Assembly: GCF_048564905.1 (NCBI RefSeq)
Contig: NC_133007.1
Span: forward strand, 15,002,001-15,066,000
DNA from: Vicugna pacos
Taxonomy: Eukaryota; Chordata; Mammalia; Artiodactyla; Camelidae
Direction: 5' to 3'
DNA length: 64,000 nucleotides
The notes beneath the pieces are model-generated. The model worked only from the letters and a program-made list of their open reading frames with translations. It searched no databases and was not told the DNA's origin. The translations under genes were made by a program, and so were the position numbers. How positions within the stretch are numbered: position 1 is the first letter of the stretch; the number at the start of each line of letters is the position of its first letter. Shown here one piece after another: positions 1-14,100 of the stretch.

Positions 1-1610
1 CAAGTGAGTGTGTGAGTGAGTGAGTAAATCAACAATACAGCAGATGTTAGTAAGTACTACGGAGGAAAAATAAAACAAGCCAAGGTGGACAGGAAACTAC
101 TGACTTTCTATTTGAAATTCTATGGAACTCTGAATGTGAGGTATTTGAGAGTTTGTGCAGAGAAGTCACATGATCTATTTTATGTTTTATCACTCACTCT
201 GGCTACTGCACAGAGAACAGATCAGAGCAAGGCAAGGGTGGAAGCAGAGACAGCAGGTAAGATGTTCTTTTGCAAAAATGCAGGCAAGCAAATAGTGGAT
301 GGGACTGAATGACAGCCATTCAGGGGGTGAGAAGTGGTTGGGGTCTGCACATATTTACTGCATATACGTATTTATACTGAAGGCAATACTGACAGACTGA
401 CGGAATTTGCTGATGAACTAGATGAGGGGTATGAGAGCAAGAGAAACATCAAAGTTGACACGTCAAAGTTGACAGCAAGGTTTTTTGGCCGAATCAATCT
501 GAATAATCAAGATGCCACTTAAACTGAAATAAGGAAGCTACAAGAGGAGGATGGGGGGGTGTGTGTGGGGGGGGTGTCGGGGGGGCAGGAATGAAATGAT
601 TGTGAATGAACAGTTTGGCTGGGTCAATTTAAGTGCAGATGTCCTGTCTGACAGTTAGACATTAAACAGGAGAGATATAAATTTAAAGTCTTGAGACTAA
701 ATGACCACTGGGAAGAGAGGAGAGGCCGTAGGACTGAGCACTGCAGCACACCCAGCTTAAAGTAGCTGGAGAGAAGAGGAGGAACCTGCGAGGAGGCTAA
801 GAAGGAGCAGCCCAGAGATTCAAAAAGAACCAAGAGGGAGAGGTGTCCAGGAAACCAACAGAAGAGTCCAAACGAAAAGATTAAGCGCTGCTGACAGGCT
901 ACATAGATGAAGCCTAAAGCTGGCTATCAGATGTAGTGACAGGGAGGTCACTGATGACCTTGACAACAGCTGTTTTGGTGAAGTGCTGAAATGGAAATCC
1001 TGACTGGAGTAGCTTCGAAAAAGAAAGTAGAGACAACTCTTTCTAGGAGTCTTGTCTTGTTGCAAACAGGTGCAGAGAAATGGGAAGGCATTGGAGAAGA
1101 ATTAAGGTCCAGAGATTTTGTTTTATATTGTTCTTAAGGTGAGAAAAGTAACAGCATGTTGATAGACTCATGAGAAAGGCGCAGAAGGGAGGGACGATTG
1201 ATGATAAAAGAGGGAAAAGGAACAATTGCTCGAGTGACTTCCCTGAGCATGAGAGAGAGGATGAGATCCAATGCAGAAACAGAGGCTGGCCTCGGACAGG
1301 CACACAGACAGTTCACTTGCAGGAATAAGAAAGTGACAGGGCCTAGACACAGGGGAATAGCTGCTGTGTCAGGAGAGTGTGGACGCTCCCTTTCGATTGC
1401 TTCCATTTTCCTCAGTGACATACAAAGTGAGGACATTAACTGACAATGAGAAATGAGGAAGTGGTGTTGGAGACATAGGATGTTGAAGAAGGGGAGGTCT
1501 GAAAATTGTGTAGGAGACTAAATGGATTAAGGAAATGTAAGAGAGCTGCTGGATGAATGAACTGACAAATTCCTTTAGTGTCAAACTGAGGGCTCTTCTG
1601 TGATAACTGT
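1..1610 (-). mobile_element. L2 LINE fragment, about 1.6 kb
   Basis: Read in reverse, this matches the L2 consensus from the region before the 3' end well up into the reverse-transcriptase C terminus. I recognise it from remembered motifs such as ATGATCTG..TTTT..CACTCTGGCT and CAACTCTTTC.AGGAGT. It fills most of the visible part of FIRRM intron 10. It is heavily diverged (ancient, shared by mammals), and an internal gap lies near 90-160. Short open frames here are chance. Confidence 0.8.
553..585 (+). repeat. G-rich tract
   Basis: Three runs of 7, 8 and 7 G (553-559, 567-574, 579-585) separated by GT-rich spacers, within the L2. Long runs like these could form a G-quadruplex on the plus strand, which is the template strand of FIRRM. 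Confidence 0.8.
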
Positions 1611-2041
1611 CAATGTTAGATATCATTTAGCCCCTACCTAAATTATGATACCCTTTCTGTAATTTCACTTTTTTTCTGAGATGGAGTTCACTGCTACTTG
1701 ACTTAAATCTCATAGAAGTAAAATTAAAATTAAGAAAGATTAAAAAAAAAACAGTATGCCAATACAGAATACAACCTCTTTTTTTTTTACCTTCAGTATT
1801 TATCATCCTTCCAATCATTCATCACTTGGTTTATAAGGTACTAGTTAAGAATATAAAGATAAGTAAAACTCACATGGAATCTATTATTTAAAGCCTCCAT
1901 CCCCACTAATTTTAAGCAGATAAAAATTTACTGAAATATTAACAGAAATTATTTATTTTACTTTAAAATTATACCCACTTAACATTTGCATGGTTCAGAT
2001 GGCACTATTACATTTTAATGGTCATGCAGCATTCTTCTTAC
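1611..2041. other. FIRRM intron 10, AT-rich, no feature seen
   Basis: AT-rich unique-looking sequence with short A and T runs (1741-1750, 1780-1790) between the L2 and exon 10. No exon, repeat family or RNA gene recognised. Confidence 0.6.
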
Positions 2042-2106
2042 CTGTGTATCTGAAGATAAAGCTGGTGTAACGTACAGCAAGAATCAGAGAGGAAAGGAAG
2101 AAATTC
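2042..2106 (-). CDS. FIRRM: FIRRM coding exon 10 (last one in the window)
   Basis: 65 nt, acceptor ATTTTAG, donor GTAAGA. It encodes EFLPFLSDSCCTLHQLYLQI, then H and two bases of a split codon. The next exon, expected to encode SKFPPSLYAT.., is not found in 1-2041, which is filled mostly by an L2 copy. The intron therefore runs off the left edge. Confidence 0.92.
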
Positions 2107-5100
2107 CTAAAATAAAGCAACCCTATTCATTCTTTGTACACAACATGCTTTTCTAATACATATTCTCTCACCAGAAACAAGCAAAATAAAATTAAATCCT
2201 AAATGTGCCACATAGGGGAAAAAAAAAGTTTCTTGCATGAGAATAAAAAGGAGGATGAGGCTAAGCACCTAAAATTCTTTACTATTAAAACTATCAACAC
2301 AAACACAATGAGAAGTTATCATTTACTGAGTACCTACTAGGTGCTCAGCAGACATGTAGCAAGTGACTTTACACATATTACTTTATGTAATTTTAGTTCT
2401 CTCAAAGATCTTACGACATGTTACTGTCCCCAATTCTTAGACTAGAAAGCTGAAGCTAAAGTATCAAGTAACTTGACCGAGTCACATCGCTAAGACCAGC
2501 AGGGCTGGGATCCAAGGACAGTCATGACTGCTCTACCCACTATGGTTAGACTATCTCTTAGAATATAAAAGAAATAGTTTTAATTGTACTACAAGATATA
2601 GAGAAAAAGCTTATGATTAATTTTTTAAAATTTAAGTTCCCCTGAGAGAAAAGAATTTATTTAAAAATGATATAATTAGGCACAATTTTGACCCCTACAC
2701 ACCAAGCAAATATCAGATGGGTAACTACCCATCTGAGGGCCACTGGTGCCAGGACCCTCCCACCATGTACCTCTGCCACTGAAATACACACCCTGTGAGC
2801 TGCAGGGAACCCAGTGTCAGAGCAGCCCACCCACGGTTAAGCAGCCCAGAAGCACCAGCTCAAGCAGCACACCAACCAGGATGGCAGTGCGCCAGTAGTC
2901 AGTGTGCCTGCCATGGAATTCTGACTGACAGTCATCAGAGGTCCTTACCTTTTCCTCAAAAAGGAGGAAGACAAGGTCAAAAACAAATCCAACATGGATG
3001 ATAGTGTTTTCAATTACTAATATTTACTACTAACAATATGTCTTTCACTGGCTGCTGAGTACTCTCTGCTCTTGTATCTAAATAGTCTACCTTGACAAAT
3101 TATCTATTCTATTCGTATATCTTCAAATACCACTTTGCCACCCTGATGACTCCCAAATATGCAAGTCTTAAAGTTATTATACAGTTTGAACATTTAAACT
3201 TAACCTAATTTAGAAATATGGTAGAAATAATCTATAAACAGTATCTAAAGTCAAACTGAATTATCTTCTGAAAATTGATTTGTGCTTATAGAAATAATTT
3301 TATTTATACTTGAAGAAATAATTTTTTCAGGGAATTGAATAAAACTAATGACAATGATAGCAGCAACTTGGATGACAAAACAGATGCTCAATATTTAACA
3401 ATTAACAATATTAAGCTAAAAACTCTACAAAATAAAGTCTTGACAAAATAACTTCAAAAGATTGTTTGGCAGAAATCATAAAAACAAGCTAATTTATAAT
3501 GTATTGTAGATATCACATTCATGCATTATAAAATATTAGCTTTACCTTAGTATAGTGCAAAAGGGAGTTGGCAAAGAAACGACACAATTTGAGTGTTTTC
3601 TGAAATAATCTGTAGTCAGCATTATCCTGCTCCAAAAACAAGGAAATAAAAATGCATAATAAATAGGAAAAGAATATGAAATTAGCTAAACTTATGAGAC
3701 AATATTTTCTAAAAAGTTCTCGCAATAAACAGTGCAAACATTTTCCAAGAAAATGTAATTCTTTGAATTGTTAGAAGCAACAGACAGACACACCAAATGA
3801 CAGATATTCCAAAAAATTAAACTCTATGTTACTGAAATCTTAATCTATAACAAAAGAAGTGATCATTCTTGATTGATCTGAAAGTGAAAGAAATTTAAAT
3901 ACCTTATTGTTCTTTGCTATATGGGGATCAATAGATGATCAAAAGGAAAAGGTCTTACAAACCAATAAAAGAATAAGATATGAAAGAAAACAGGTGAAAT
4001 ACATAAGACAGTTCACAAAAGAGAAAATACAAATTGCCAATAAACTAATACTGGAAAAATCCAAATTACAATCTAATTATATATCTTTTAAAGGGGGAAG
4101 GGAGAGGACTATTTGATTAGCAAAGATTTAGAAGACGGATAATATCCCAGAGTTGAGGAAGTGGAGTAATAAGCACTTTATTTTACCATTTGTAGAAGAA
4201 TAAAATAATACACTCTTTGCATTATTATTAAAAACTAATGTGTTAAAAAACTCCCTGACCCAGCAGCAACCCCACTTCTGGAAATACATCGTACAGAAAT
4301 ACCAGCATAGGTATTCAATGCAACCTTTTTCCTATAATAAAAATCGAAATGAACCCAGTATCCATCATCTGGAGATGGTTAAATAAGTTCAAGGTATATT
4401 CATAAATTACAATAGCACAGAGCAATTACAAAGAATGAGGTAAGTATACCTTCAGGGGTACAGAAAGCCCTGAAATAGATTATTAATTTAAAAAAAAATC
4501 AAGCTGCAAAACAATATGTATACTTCTATTATTATTTTTAACTGTGTTATGTGTTAGTATTTCCTCCCTAATCCCACAAAAATAAATCAAAACTTCACCT
4601 GTGGTTCTCTCTGGCAGATGAAAATAGAATTTCACTGTTCATGTTAGACATTTGTGTAATGTGTGAGAGTTTTCTGAGTATGGGCTACATTTGCAAACTG
4701 ATCAAACAGTGGGCAATGCCAAGATATCTATGTGTATGTAGGGGGACTATCGAGGACTGTGGAGTCATCCTGCCTGGACTGAAATCCTGGCCTTATCACA
4801 ACCTCTGCATGATCTTGGGGAGGTTACTAAACCTCTCTATGAGGTTGCAATGTAGCTTATATCAAGGTTACTGTAAAGTTTAAACAGTGTCTGACACTTA
4901 AGCAACTTACCTTAATAAATATAGTTGTTATATGTCACCCAAATGTGTAGTACACACTTACAATCCAAAGAGCTTTAAATCAGTACCCTAAAGTTAAGTC
5001 TAACAGATACATTATCATCTTTAATTTATAGGATAATTTCATATGAAATAACATATCTTAACTTTGTTAATTGTCTATGTTTAATTTCTTTTCAACAGTA

Positions 5101-8100
5101 TAGCAAAACCTTAACTAAACCAATCAAAATGGAACTGAATGATGGAACTAATTGAATATAACCCTTCATTTTGATCTTTAATAAAAATATTTAGAAATAG
5201 TCAATTTTCCTCAGCAGAAATAGGTTAAATGAAAATTCACCTCTTTGATAACTATAAATATGAACTCTTTTATGAGTACTATGGAAGTTTCAAAGTACAA
5301 AGATTAAAAGTGAATCTACACTGACTTTATAATATACTCAATCCTAAATTTCATTCAGCTTAGCTGTCATATCGGAAGAAATCTTTCCTGACTTCATGAC
5401 TGAGTTCCAACTTTACTCCCATGAGCCAACCCACAATTCTCTAAAGATCACACCATTCTGTTACTTGCTTATTTGTCTCCTGCCCTAAACTATACATTGT
5501 TGATGGTAGGAAAATGTGAGTAACTTAGCACCCAGTACATTTTCTGGCCCAGAGTAAGTACTCTGGAAATACTTGTTAAATGAATAAATGGTAATATACA
5601 ACTTATGTTTGCATACCTTAAATTTTCCTTTCCCAATCAAGAGGAATTATACAAGAATTCACTACTAAATAGCATACAAATTAAATCTAGAGCTCTGACT
5701 TTCACATTTTCAAAAAGCAAGTGTACAGCACCAATACTGTCACATCTTAATTCAACTGTTTAGACCAGAAAGTCTGCATCTCGATGCCAGCAAAAAGGGG
5801 TAGGGATACAAGCAAGGATGACCACCTTTAATGTGTCAAAATATTGAGTATCCACTCTTCCTTCCTTTAAATAAAACAAGCAAAATAGTGATAAAATCTA
5901 AATAAACGGGGAATAAACGTAAGTGCAGGCAACAGAGACAATAATACGAGTTTATTTTCTGAATATAACCTTCTGTAAGCATTATATGAACAAAAGTAGG
6001 AATTACAGTGCAAATGAAATTTGTATCTAGGAGCCTTACAAATAAACCTATCTTTATAGAAAAACTAAATTATTGGTGGCTAAAAAACTTGTCAAAAAGT
6101 CTAATAGTCTCTTTTTGAAATCATGTTGAAGACTTCAGAGAGAATAAATATCAACTTTACAGACTGTTATGGGTTAAATCACGTCCCCTAAAAGACATGC
6201 TGAAGCCCTAGCCCCCAATGCCCCCAAATGTGACTGTGCGTAGTCATTATAGATGTAATCAGCTAAGATGTAATCAAAATGCATCATATACATTAGACAT
6301 GGAATAATTAAGATGTGTCTATACTGGGGCAGGATGTCCCCTTAACCTGACTGGTGTCCTTACAATGAAGACGATGTGAAGAGACAGGGAGGAAATACCA
6401 TGTGATGATGGAGGCAGAGACTGAAGTTATACACCTGCCAGCCAAGGGACGCCAGGGATGTCAGAAGCTAAGAGGAAGCATGCAGCAGACTCTCTTCTAG
6501 AGCCTTCAAGAGAACATGTTCCTGCTGATATATTTCAGACTTCTATCCTCTAGAACTGTAAGAGAATAAATTTCTGTTGTTTTAAGCCACCCGATTTGAG
6601 GTAATTTGTTACAGCAACCTCAGGAAACCAACACAGGGACTGATACATCATATTACCTATGGAATCTGGTGTTTTTATTTTGATGTTTTTGAAAGCAAGG
6701 TGAAAAAATTGCTTCAAGACTTTAACAGTTTGATCCCTCAAAAAATACCAGTAGTGAACAGCAGAGGGCGCTGCTGATCAAAATTTACAGTTAAATGGAG
6801 ACACTACCCAGACCACCTCAAAGCTCCATTTCAGGCAATGGACACTAAGTAGTGCCAGTTACAAATTTCCTCAAGTACGGAAAAACATGAAAATTTGCTT
6901 GGACAGTTAGGAAAGTTTAGAACTTAAATTCTCTGATTTTCATACACAAGCAATTTATAGACGCTGAATCCCTATACTTCAAGCACAAACAGCTGCCCTG
7001 GTCAGGCACCACCAGGACTTCTCTTTTCTCTTCCACTGCAGACGGCCCTGCTGCCTGGGCTTCCCCCACGCACTCCTTTCCAGGAACGTCCATCTGTCTC
7101 ACTTTCCAAGTACTAACTAGGGGGTGGGGGTCTATGGTGTCAAGATAAGTAAGATGGAAACTGGGAAAAGAGGAGGTTGGGGTTGAGGATAAAGATGTAT
7201 AGGATAAAGGCGGAGAAGGGAACAACCTTCCTGCCACTGACAGAGGATACCCAACCAAATGCCTTCTCTTTTCAGCAAGGTGAGAGGAACTGGAAAGGAT
7301 ACAGGAAGCAAGTGGGGAAAGAAAAGAAATGGAAGAAAGAAAGGATGTAAAGAAGATAGGCAAAGAGAAAAAGAAGCAAGAAAGATAAGGCTAGCCTCTT
7401 CCTAAAGCTACTCCTGACTTCCCGCTTACCAACTTCAGAACTCCTTTTCAAACTTCCACCCTCCCTTAGGGTCTATCTTTCCAGATCATCCCTGCCCCAT
7501 GAGTTGTGATCAGCGTTTAGGAATTAGATGAGTCCTTACAAGTCCACCCCCACAGCTGCTGGGCAAGGAAGAGCACGGGTACAAAGGAATTCCCTGTATC
7601 AGTCTGCAGGTCTACAACAAGAAGGGATGTTAACTGTTATCCTTTGAAGAAATACTTAACTCATTTCTTCCCATTGAGAATTTTACTTATAACTGTTAGG
7701 TCCAGAGTACTATTAATCCTATAATTTAGGACTATTATGAGCTAAATAAACTTTAAAGAGCTAGTCTGAGAACAGAAGGCACTGTGTATAACATTGTTAC
7801 AGGAAAATAAACTATAATTTCCAATAAGCATATTATAAATTTTTAGAATACAATCTGTTTTATAAAAGGGATGCCAATTTATTAATACTCTAATTTTCTG
7901 AAATCAATATAAATGTAAGTATGTACACCAAGTTTAGAAGACTGATGACAGACACACACAACTGTATACTGCATCTCCACAGGTTGCAATGAATTGATGA
8001 AGAAAAGGTTGACTGTGGCTCTATCAAGATGACCTTAAATAAATAAAGGATTAAGGAAATTAGATTGTTGTCCAAGGGTAGAAAAGAAAAAAAGGATTCT

Positions 8101-11100
8101 GAGAATGTCTTAACCAACCAGTTAGTGTGTAAAAAGGCAGGGACAGGTAGATTATAGCGGGAATGAGAGCAGAGAGAAGTCTACTGCAATGCTCCGGGTG
8201 AAAAGTCATCATGGACTGTAAATAATCCCACAGATTGAAACAAAACAAATTAAAACCCTCTTAGGTAAACTGACGCACAGATTCAAACGACATTTAGTAA
8301 CTGCCAAAGGAAAAAGAGCTACTGTTCACAGTGCTTCGGCGCATACTTCACCTGTGCACGTGGCTGTACCATCTGCTCAGCTAACTGTAAACAAGAATGG
8401 AAGGAGAAAAGAATGTCTTCACACAAGCTAGTAATTATATCTTTATGTTTCAGCTGACTCTTTATAACCGACTGGTGCTTCAGGCTCTGCCTAAATGAAT
8501 AAAAAGAAAAGAATACAATCACCCCAAGTAACACATCAAGTAACTTAGGACCATAAAAGTACAACTTGAGAGATGTGAGAAATCAAAATGCATCATATAC
8601 ATTAGACATAGAATAATTAAGATGTGTTGACTTTACCTCCAAAGCTGTCATGCCAGTTTCAACAAATTGCTAATTTTAAACTTCTCCTTATAAGACATTA
8701 ATTGAACTCTATTATATGTTGGGCACTCAACACAGAGGTGAGTGAAAAGACACAATCTCTGCCCTGTCTGCATGGAATTTCTGGCCTAGCACAAGAGAGA
8801 ACACTAAATAATGTAAGAATAATGAATTATAGTTGTGATAAATGCTAAAATAAAAAGTCCAGAGCGCTACAGTCAAGAGAGATGTCTGTCAGGGTGAAGA
8901 TACACAGAAGGCTACCAGAAAGGGGGAACACTTAAACTGAGAACTGAAGGATAGGCAGGGGTCAGCGAGGTGCAGGGCACAGGAGAGAAGCATCCTGGGC
9001 AGACTGAAAAGCTGTGAAGAGGCTCTGGGACAGGAGAGTCTGGCATGCTTGACGAACTAAGAGCAGGGAGAGAGCAGCGGAGATGAGCTGTGAAGAAGCC
9101 ACGAGCCCGAGAGGACTAGGTTGTTACTCTTAGTTAAGTGGGGTGGATTTTAAGCAGTAGGGTGACATGCTCTGATTCACGTTTTTAGAAATTCAGTCTG
9201 AATGCTAGATAAAAAGTGAATGGGAAGGGAGCAAGAGTGGAAGATATTTGATGGTGACGGTGACGGTGATGTAGCTAATGCACTGACCATTCACCGTGTG
9301 CCTTGCAGTTCCAAGCATTTCACATGATAAACTCGAGTAATTCTCACTATAACCCCATCAAGCAGGTGCTACTGTTACAACTCCTGTAAACAAACTAAGG
9401 CTCAGAGAAGTTAACCAAACCGCCCAAGGGTTCAGGAGGAATAAGTGATTTCAGAATGGGTTCAAGCATATGCACTATGGCTCTGAGTTGACACTTTCAA
9501 TCACTGCCCTATTACCTGTTGATAACTTAATGACCTGGTGGTTCAAGAAAAGCACCTAAGACCTGAAAGTATTACACTGGCCTTGAATGTTTCATGCATG
9601 TGTATAAAGTAGAGGTTCTTACTCATTTTTAGATCTCAATTCTATCTCCTCCCACCCCCAAGAATGTGATGAATGCTATGGGTGCTCTTCCTGGTACCCA
9701 TAGTAACCCACTAACCCTTCCTAACACTCCAGTTAAAATTACTTTATAAATGAAATTAAACTTGAACAACTCAAAAGTATATAATGAAGGGATTATATTC
9801 AGCTCTAATTGTAATTGTTAATTTATCTAAGCCTGGAAATAGGATACTTGACAGTCAGTTAAAACAACAGTGGCAGCAGGCAAGTGGTTAAGCCACAAGG
9901 CCCATTATTTCAGAAGTACTAGATAGCCAGGTAGAACTTTTTTTTAATTTTAGAGGCAGCAGGGTAAAGCCCAATTTAGTTTGGGAGCTACATGTACAAA
10001 ATCTGGATCATTAGACAGCAGTGTCAGTAAACATTACACATACCCATACAAAATTCTTTAAATGAAATCTAAGAAAACTTATTAAGATTTTAGATATGGA
10101 AAATATATTACAAAAAGTAAAAACAAAACAAAAACTTACTTAATTATAAATTTCCAAGTATTGGCATGAAATGCATGGTCCATACTGGAAATAACAGAGC
10201 AGATACCCAACAATGAATGAATAACTACAAAGAAAGACAGCAGAACTCTTAAGACATTCAAAAGCCACGTGGAGAGAGTTTCTCCTGTATTTAAAAATAT
10301 CTACTGAATAATTTTGATATTTGTTAAAACAGGTAACGCAGTTAAAAAAAACTGTTAAAATAATTAGTGAAAGTAACTGTCACTTTTGATTTAGCGTTTT
10401 TATAAATTATGGAAAATTAAGTTTGACGTTTACTCCTACTCTGTGATCTAAATAAAACTAAAAATGCTCAGTGCAACAAAAGTTGTGCCCCTTATAACTG
10501 AAACATTACACAGATATTCTAATCCAAAATGAAAACATATACTGCTAAGAAAACCTAACAAGGAAGAATGAAAACGAATCTGCACAGTACCCATTAAGGC
10601 TTCCACTCTGCCTGTGGTAGATTATTTGTAAAAATAAGCCCAATAAACCTCCTTTCTGTGTCCACCTTCTTGGGCAGTTCCCTTCCATACTGACCTTGGG
10701 CTTGTCCACATAGCCTGCTTTGTCCTATTGAGGACAAAAAAAACCTACATGGCAAGCAGAGACTTAAAAAATGCTTGCCTACTGGGGCCTGCCCTCTCTT
10801 GCTGAGGCCCTGAGGCCATCAGCAGGTGACTGAGCCTGGGCTAACCCGCTGGAGGATGTGCTACACATGACCAGCTCACTATTTCTCCCTCTGCTGACAG
10901 CCAGATGTGAGTGAGGTCACGGACCACAAACCCACAAGAGAGCCAGTTACACCATGGTGTAGAGAAAGCTGCTCCAGTTGAGCCCGGCCTAAAATGCTAA
11001 CTCAGAAGGCTGAATAAATCAAACAGTGGTTGCCTTAACATAACAGATCTTGGGGAGACTTGCACAGAGCAAAAAGGACCCGATAATACTGCACAAAGCC

Positions 11101-14100
11101 AGCTTACTCTCTTTATGCTGAAGCTATGAATGCAATCTTTGCTCTTACACATTAAAGTGTTGCTTTCCAGACTTGGGGTCATGATCCATTGGTAAGTGAT
11201 GAAGTTAATGAAGTAGCAATCAGCAATTCTTCAAAAATGAATGCAAACTTCACTTCCTACTATGAATTATGGTTTTAAAACTCTATACTAACTAATACAT
11301 ATAAAACAGATAAACAACAAGATTATACTGTAGAGCACTGGGAACTATATTCAACATCTTGTAGTAACTTATGGTGAAAAGAATATGAAAATGAATATAT
11401 GTATGTTCACGTATGACTGAAGCATTATGCTGTACACCAGAAACTGACACAACATTGTAAACTGACTGTAATAAAAAATATATATATACATATATACACA
11501 CACATTAAAAAAAAAAACTGAAAGCTACTGCCTCAGAATTTGGACGACTTTAGAGGGTATAAAGTTGCATAACTTTCTTTGTTAATCATTGTGGAGAAAC
11601 AACCTACTACAAACACTGACTAAATATACAAATCTATGTTCATATATCAAATATCAGTTTTACAAAACCTAAAATTTAAGCAATAAAAAGTTTACTGGGT
11701 AGGATTTACATTTTTAAACATAATATATCATGAATCATTAGAAACGTTGGATCCAATAATTTAACTGATGGTCAATATACATGATATACTAAGAGTCAGT
11801 TTCCTTCACTCACCTACTACCATCTTCAAAACATCATCATTCTCATCTACTAAAGGGTCCATGCAAACCATATCCAGCAGTTCCATTAGCTGCTTTTGAA
11901 GAGAATAGGCCTCCTTGAAAAGAGCTTGCAGAAGGTCTGAGACTAGGTGTAAATGCCCAGAATAGACAGATTCACTATTCTAATCACAAATGAATAAAAA
12001 CAAGAGAAAAAGCAAATCATAAAAAGCTCAAGAGCCAAATTTATTTCTATCAGAGCTCACAAATTTACTGCTAACTGAATGGTATGTTCATTTATGAAAC
12101 AAATGTTCAGCGAACATCCATTATACATAGTGCACTTCAAGAGATGCAGGCACGTATAAAGCACGATTTCTGACTTCTAGGGTCTTACAAGTATAGAACT
12201 GGAAGGGAGATAAGTAACACTGGGTCCGGTGCATGACACCTTAGTACCCTGTCACCAAACAGAAGCATTAGTTAACTAGCGATTTTCATTCACCCAACAA
12301 ATAGCATTACCAAAACTGCTAGTGACCTGCAAATCCTAGACCAGCTATTGTGCTTTAAAGCTGCCTCAGGACTAAACTACGGTCAGTGTCCCTTCATAGG
12401 CACCTAATCATTAAAGAATTCATCTGAGCCACCAACACCACTGAGAGAACTATTTCAGGATCCTGGTGACTCCACACAAATCCATACCATTTCTTTCCTT
12501 ATCAAGAGGAAACAGAATAAAACAACAACTGCAAAAGCCACCTTTTCATGACCTTCTTATAAGTACTTATTTTGAAACAAATACTTAGTACATGTTCTCT
12601 GTTCTATGAAAAAATTCTATTGCAGTAATATAGGCTAACCTGTAAACTCATGAACAAACACTATAAACAAACTCAGCCTCTGTGCCCATGGATTCTAGGC
12701 CATTTAAAGTGTACTTAAATCCATTACTCACCTTACAATGCACAAATGTACTTTTGATTACATGTAGGACTGAGGAGGGAAGACTATGAATGTTTTCTAG
12801 AATGACGGATTCCTGAGTGGCACAGACATGCTGAACACATCCTGTAAGAGCTCCTAATAGCTGTACCATTGTCTGGAAATAAGGGAAGAAGTTTCATTCA
12901 GAACATATTTTCTGTGTACCTAAAAGGTGTCAGACAATATGCTGGATGCTAGGGATATAGCAGTGAACAAAACAGACCCTCTGTTCCTCCTTACACAAAA
13001 TGTCAGTCTATCAGAACTACAAGTATACAGACTGGCTAGCCATTTGGTTTAAAAAGAAAAAAAGAGGTTGGAATCCTAACCCACACATCAAAGGATATGG
13101 TGGTGTTCTACACATACACTTGTAAATTATGGGGGGCATGCTATCTTGATTATCTGTCTTCTTATAGGAGTTTAGATGCTTACTCAATGAAATTGTAAAA
13201 ATTCAGAATTTATGTTTCTGTAATAACTTTAATTCTATATATTTAATTCCACCATTGGGCCATCATATAAAGAATCCACAGCTAATTAAGATCAGTATAA
13301 AAATTCTCACACTCTTTAAGCTCTCCTCCCCCCTCCCTTTTCTAACATTTGACATACTTGTAAAATATTTCTTAGAGTGGTCTGGATTTCTAAATTTTGG
13401 CTTGACAGTCCTCTGGCTTGACTTGTTAACTCATACATCATGTCATCAAATAATTTCACAGTCTGTGAAAACAAAGCTGGTTATAAATAGTAGTAACAAG
13501 TCACTAGAAAGGAAAAACATTTATCTTTAAAGAAAAAAATTAGATGATTTGATTTTGCATTATTAATAGCCATGGGATATTGTCTAGTATAAAAACTCAC
13601 CTAATAAAGTTAATACATATGTTTTGTATATAATTTTTGGTATATTTCTACTACAGAATCTCTTAAAAAAATAAACCTTGAACAAAAATTGGTTTTCCAT
13701 TTCTATGATTGGAATCTATTCAGTAACGTCCATAAAAGAACTACTAAAAGTTCATTTTTTAGTGCTATAACAAAAATGCTACTCTTACACTTAAATAAAT
13801 AAAAGATGATGATCTTATTAACCAATCAACATTCCTGTGGACATTTACACGGATATTTCCTGGCAGTGGTAATGAATTTGTGAATTACCTCTTCCCTTGT
13901 ATTCTAACCAGTTCCCCTTTTTGATCCACTCAAAATACCATTCTTGGTTAGAGGTACACTATGTGACCTCAGAAATAAGTGTTTTTGCCTATGAAAAGTT
14001 AGCCACTCTAAGATCTTAACACTCTAAGCAGAAGCATTGCAGGAATAACCAGAGTCAACATACACCGTAATTAAAGAGGATAGTTTCCTATAGGCCTCTT

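Noticed and set aside
6917-7363. 148-codon minus-strand frame
   Set aside because: Low-complexity Ser/Pro/Leu-rich translation of a purine-rich tract, in an intron between two exons that already join in phase.
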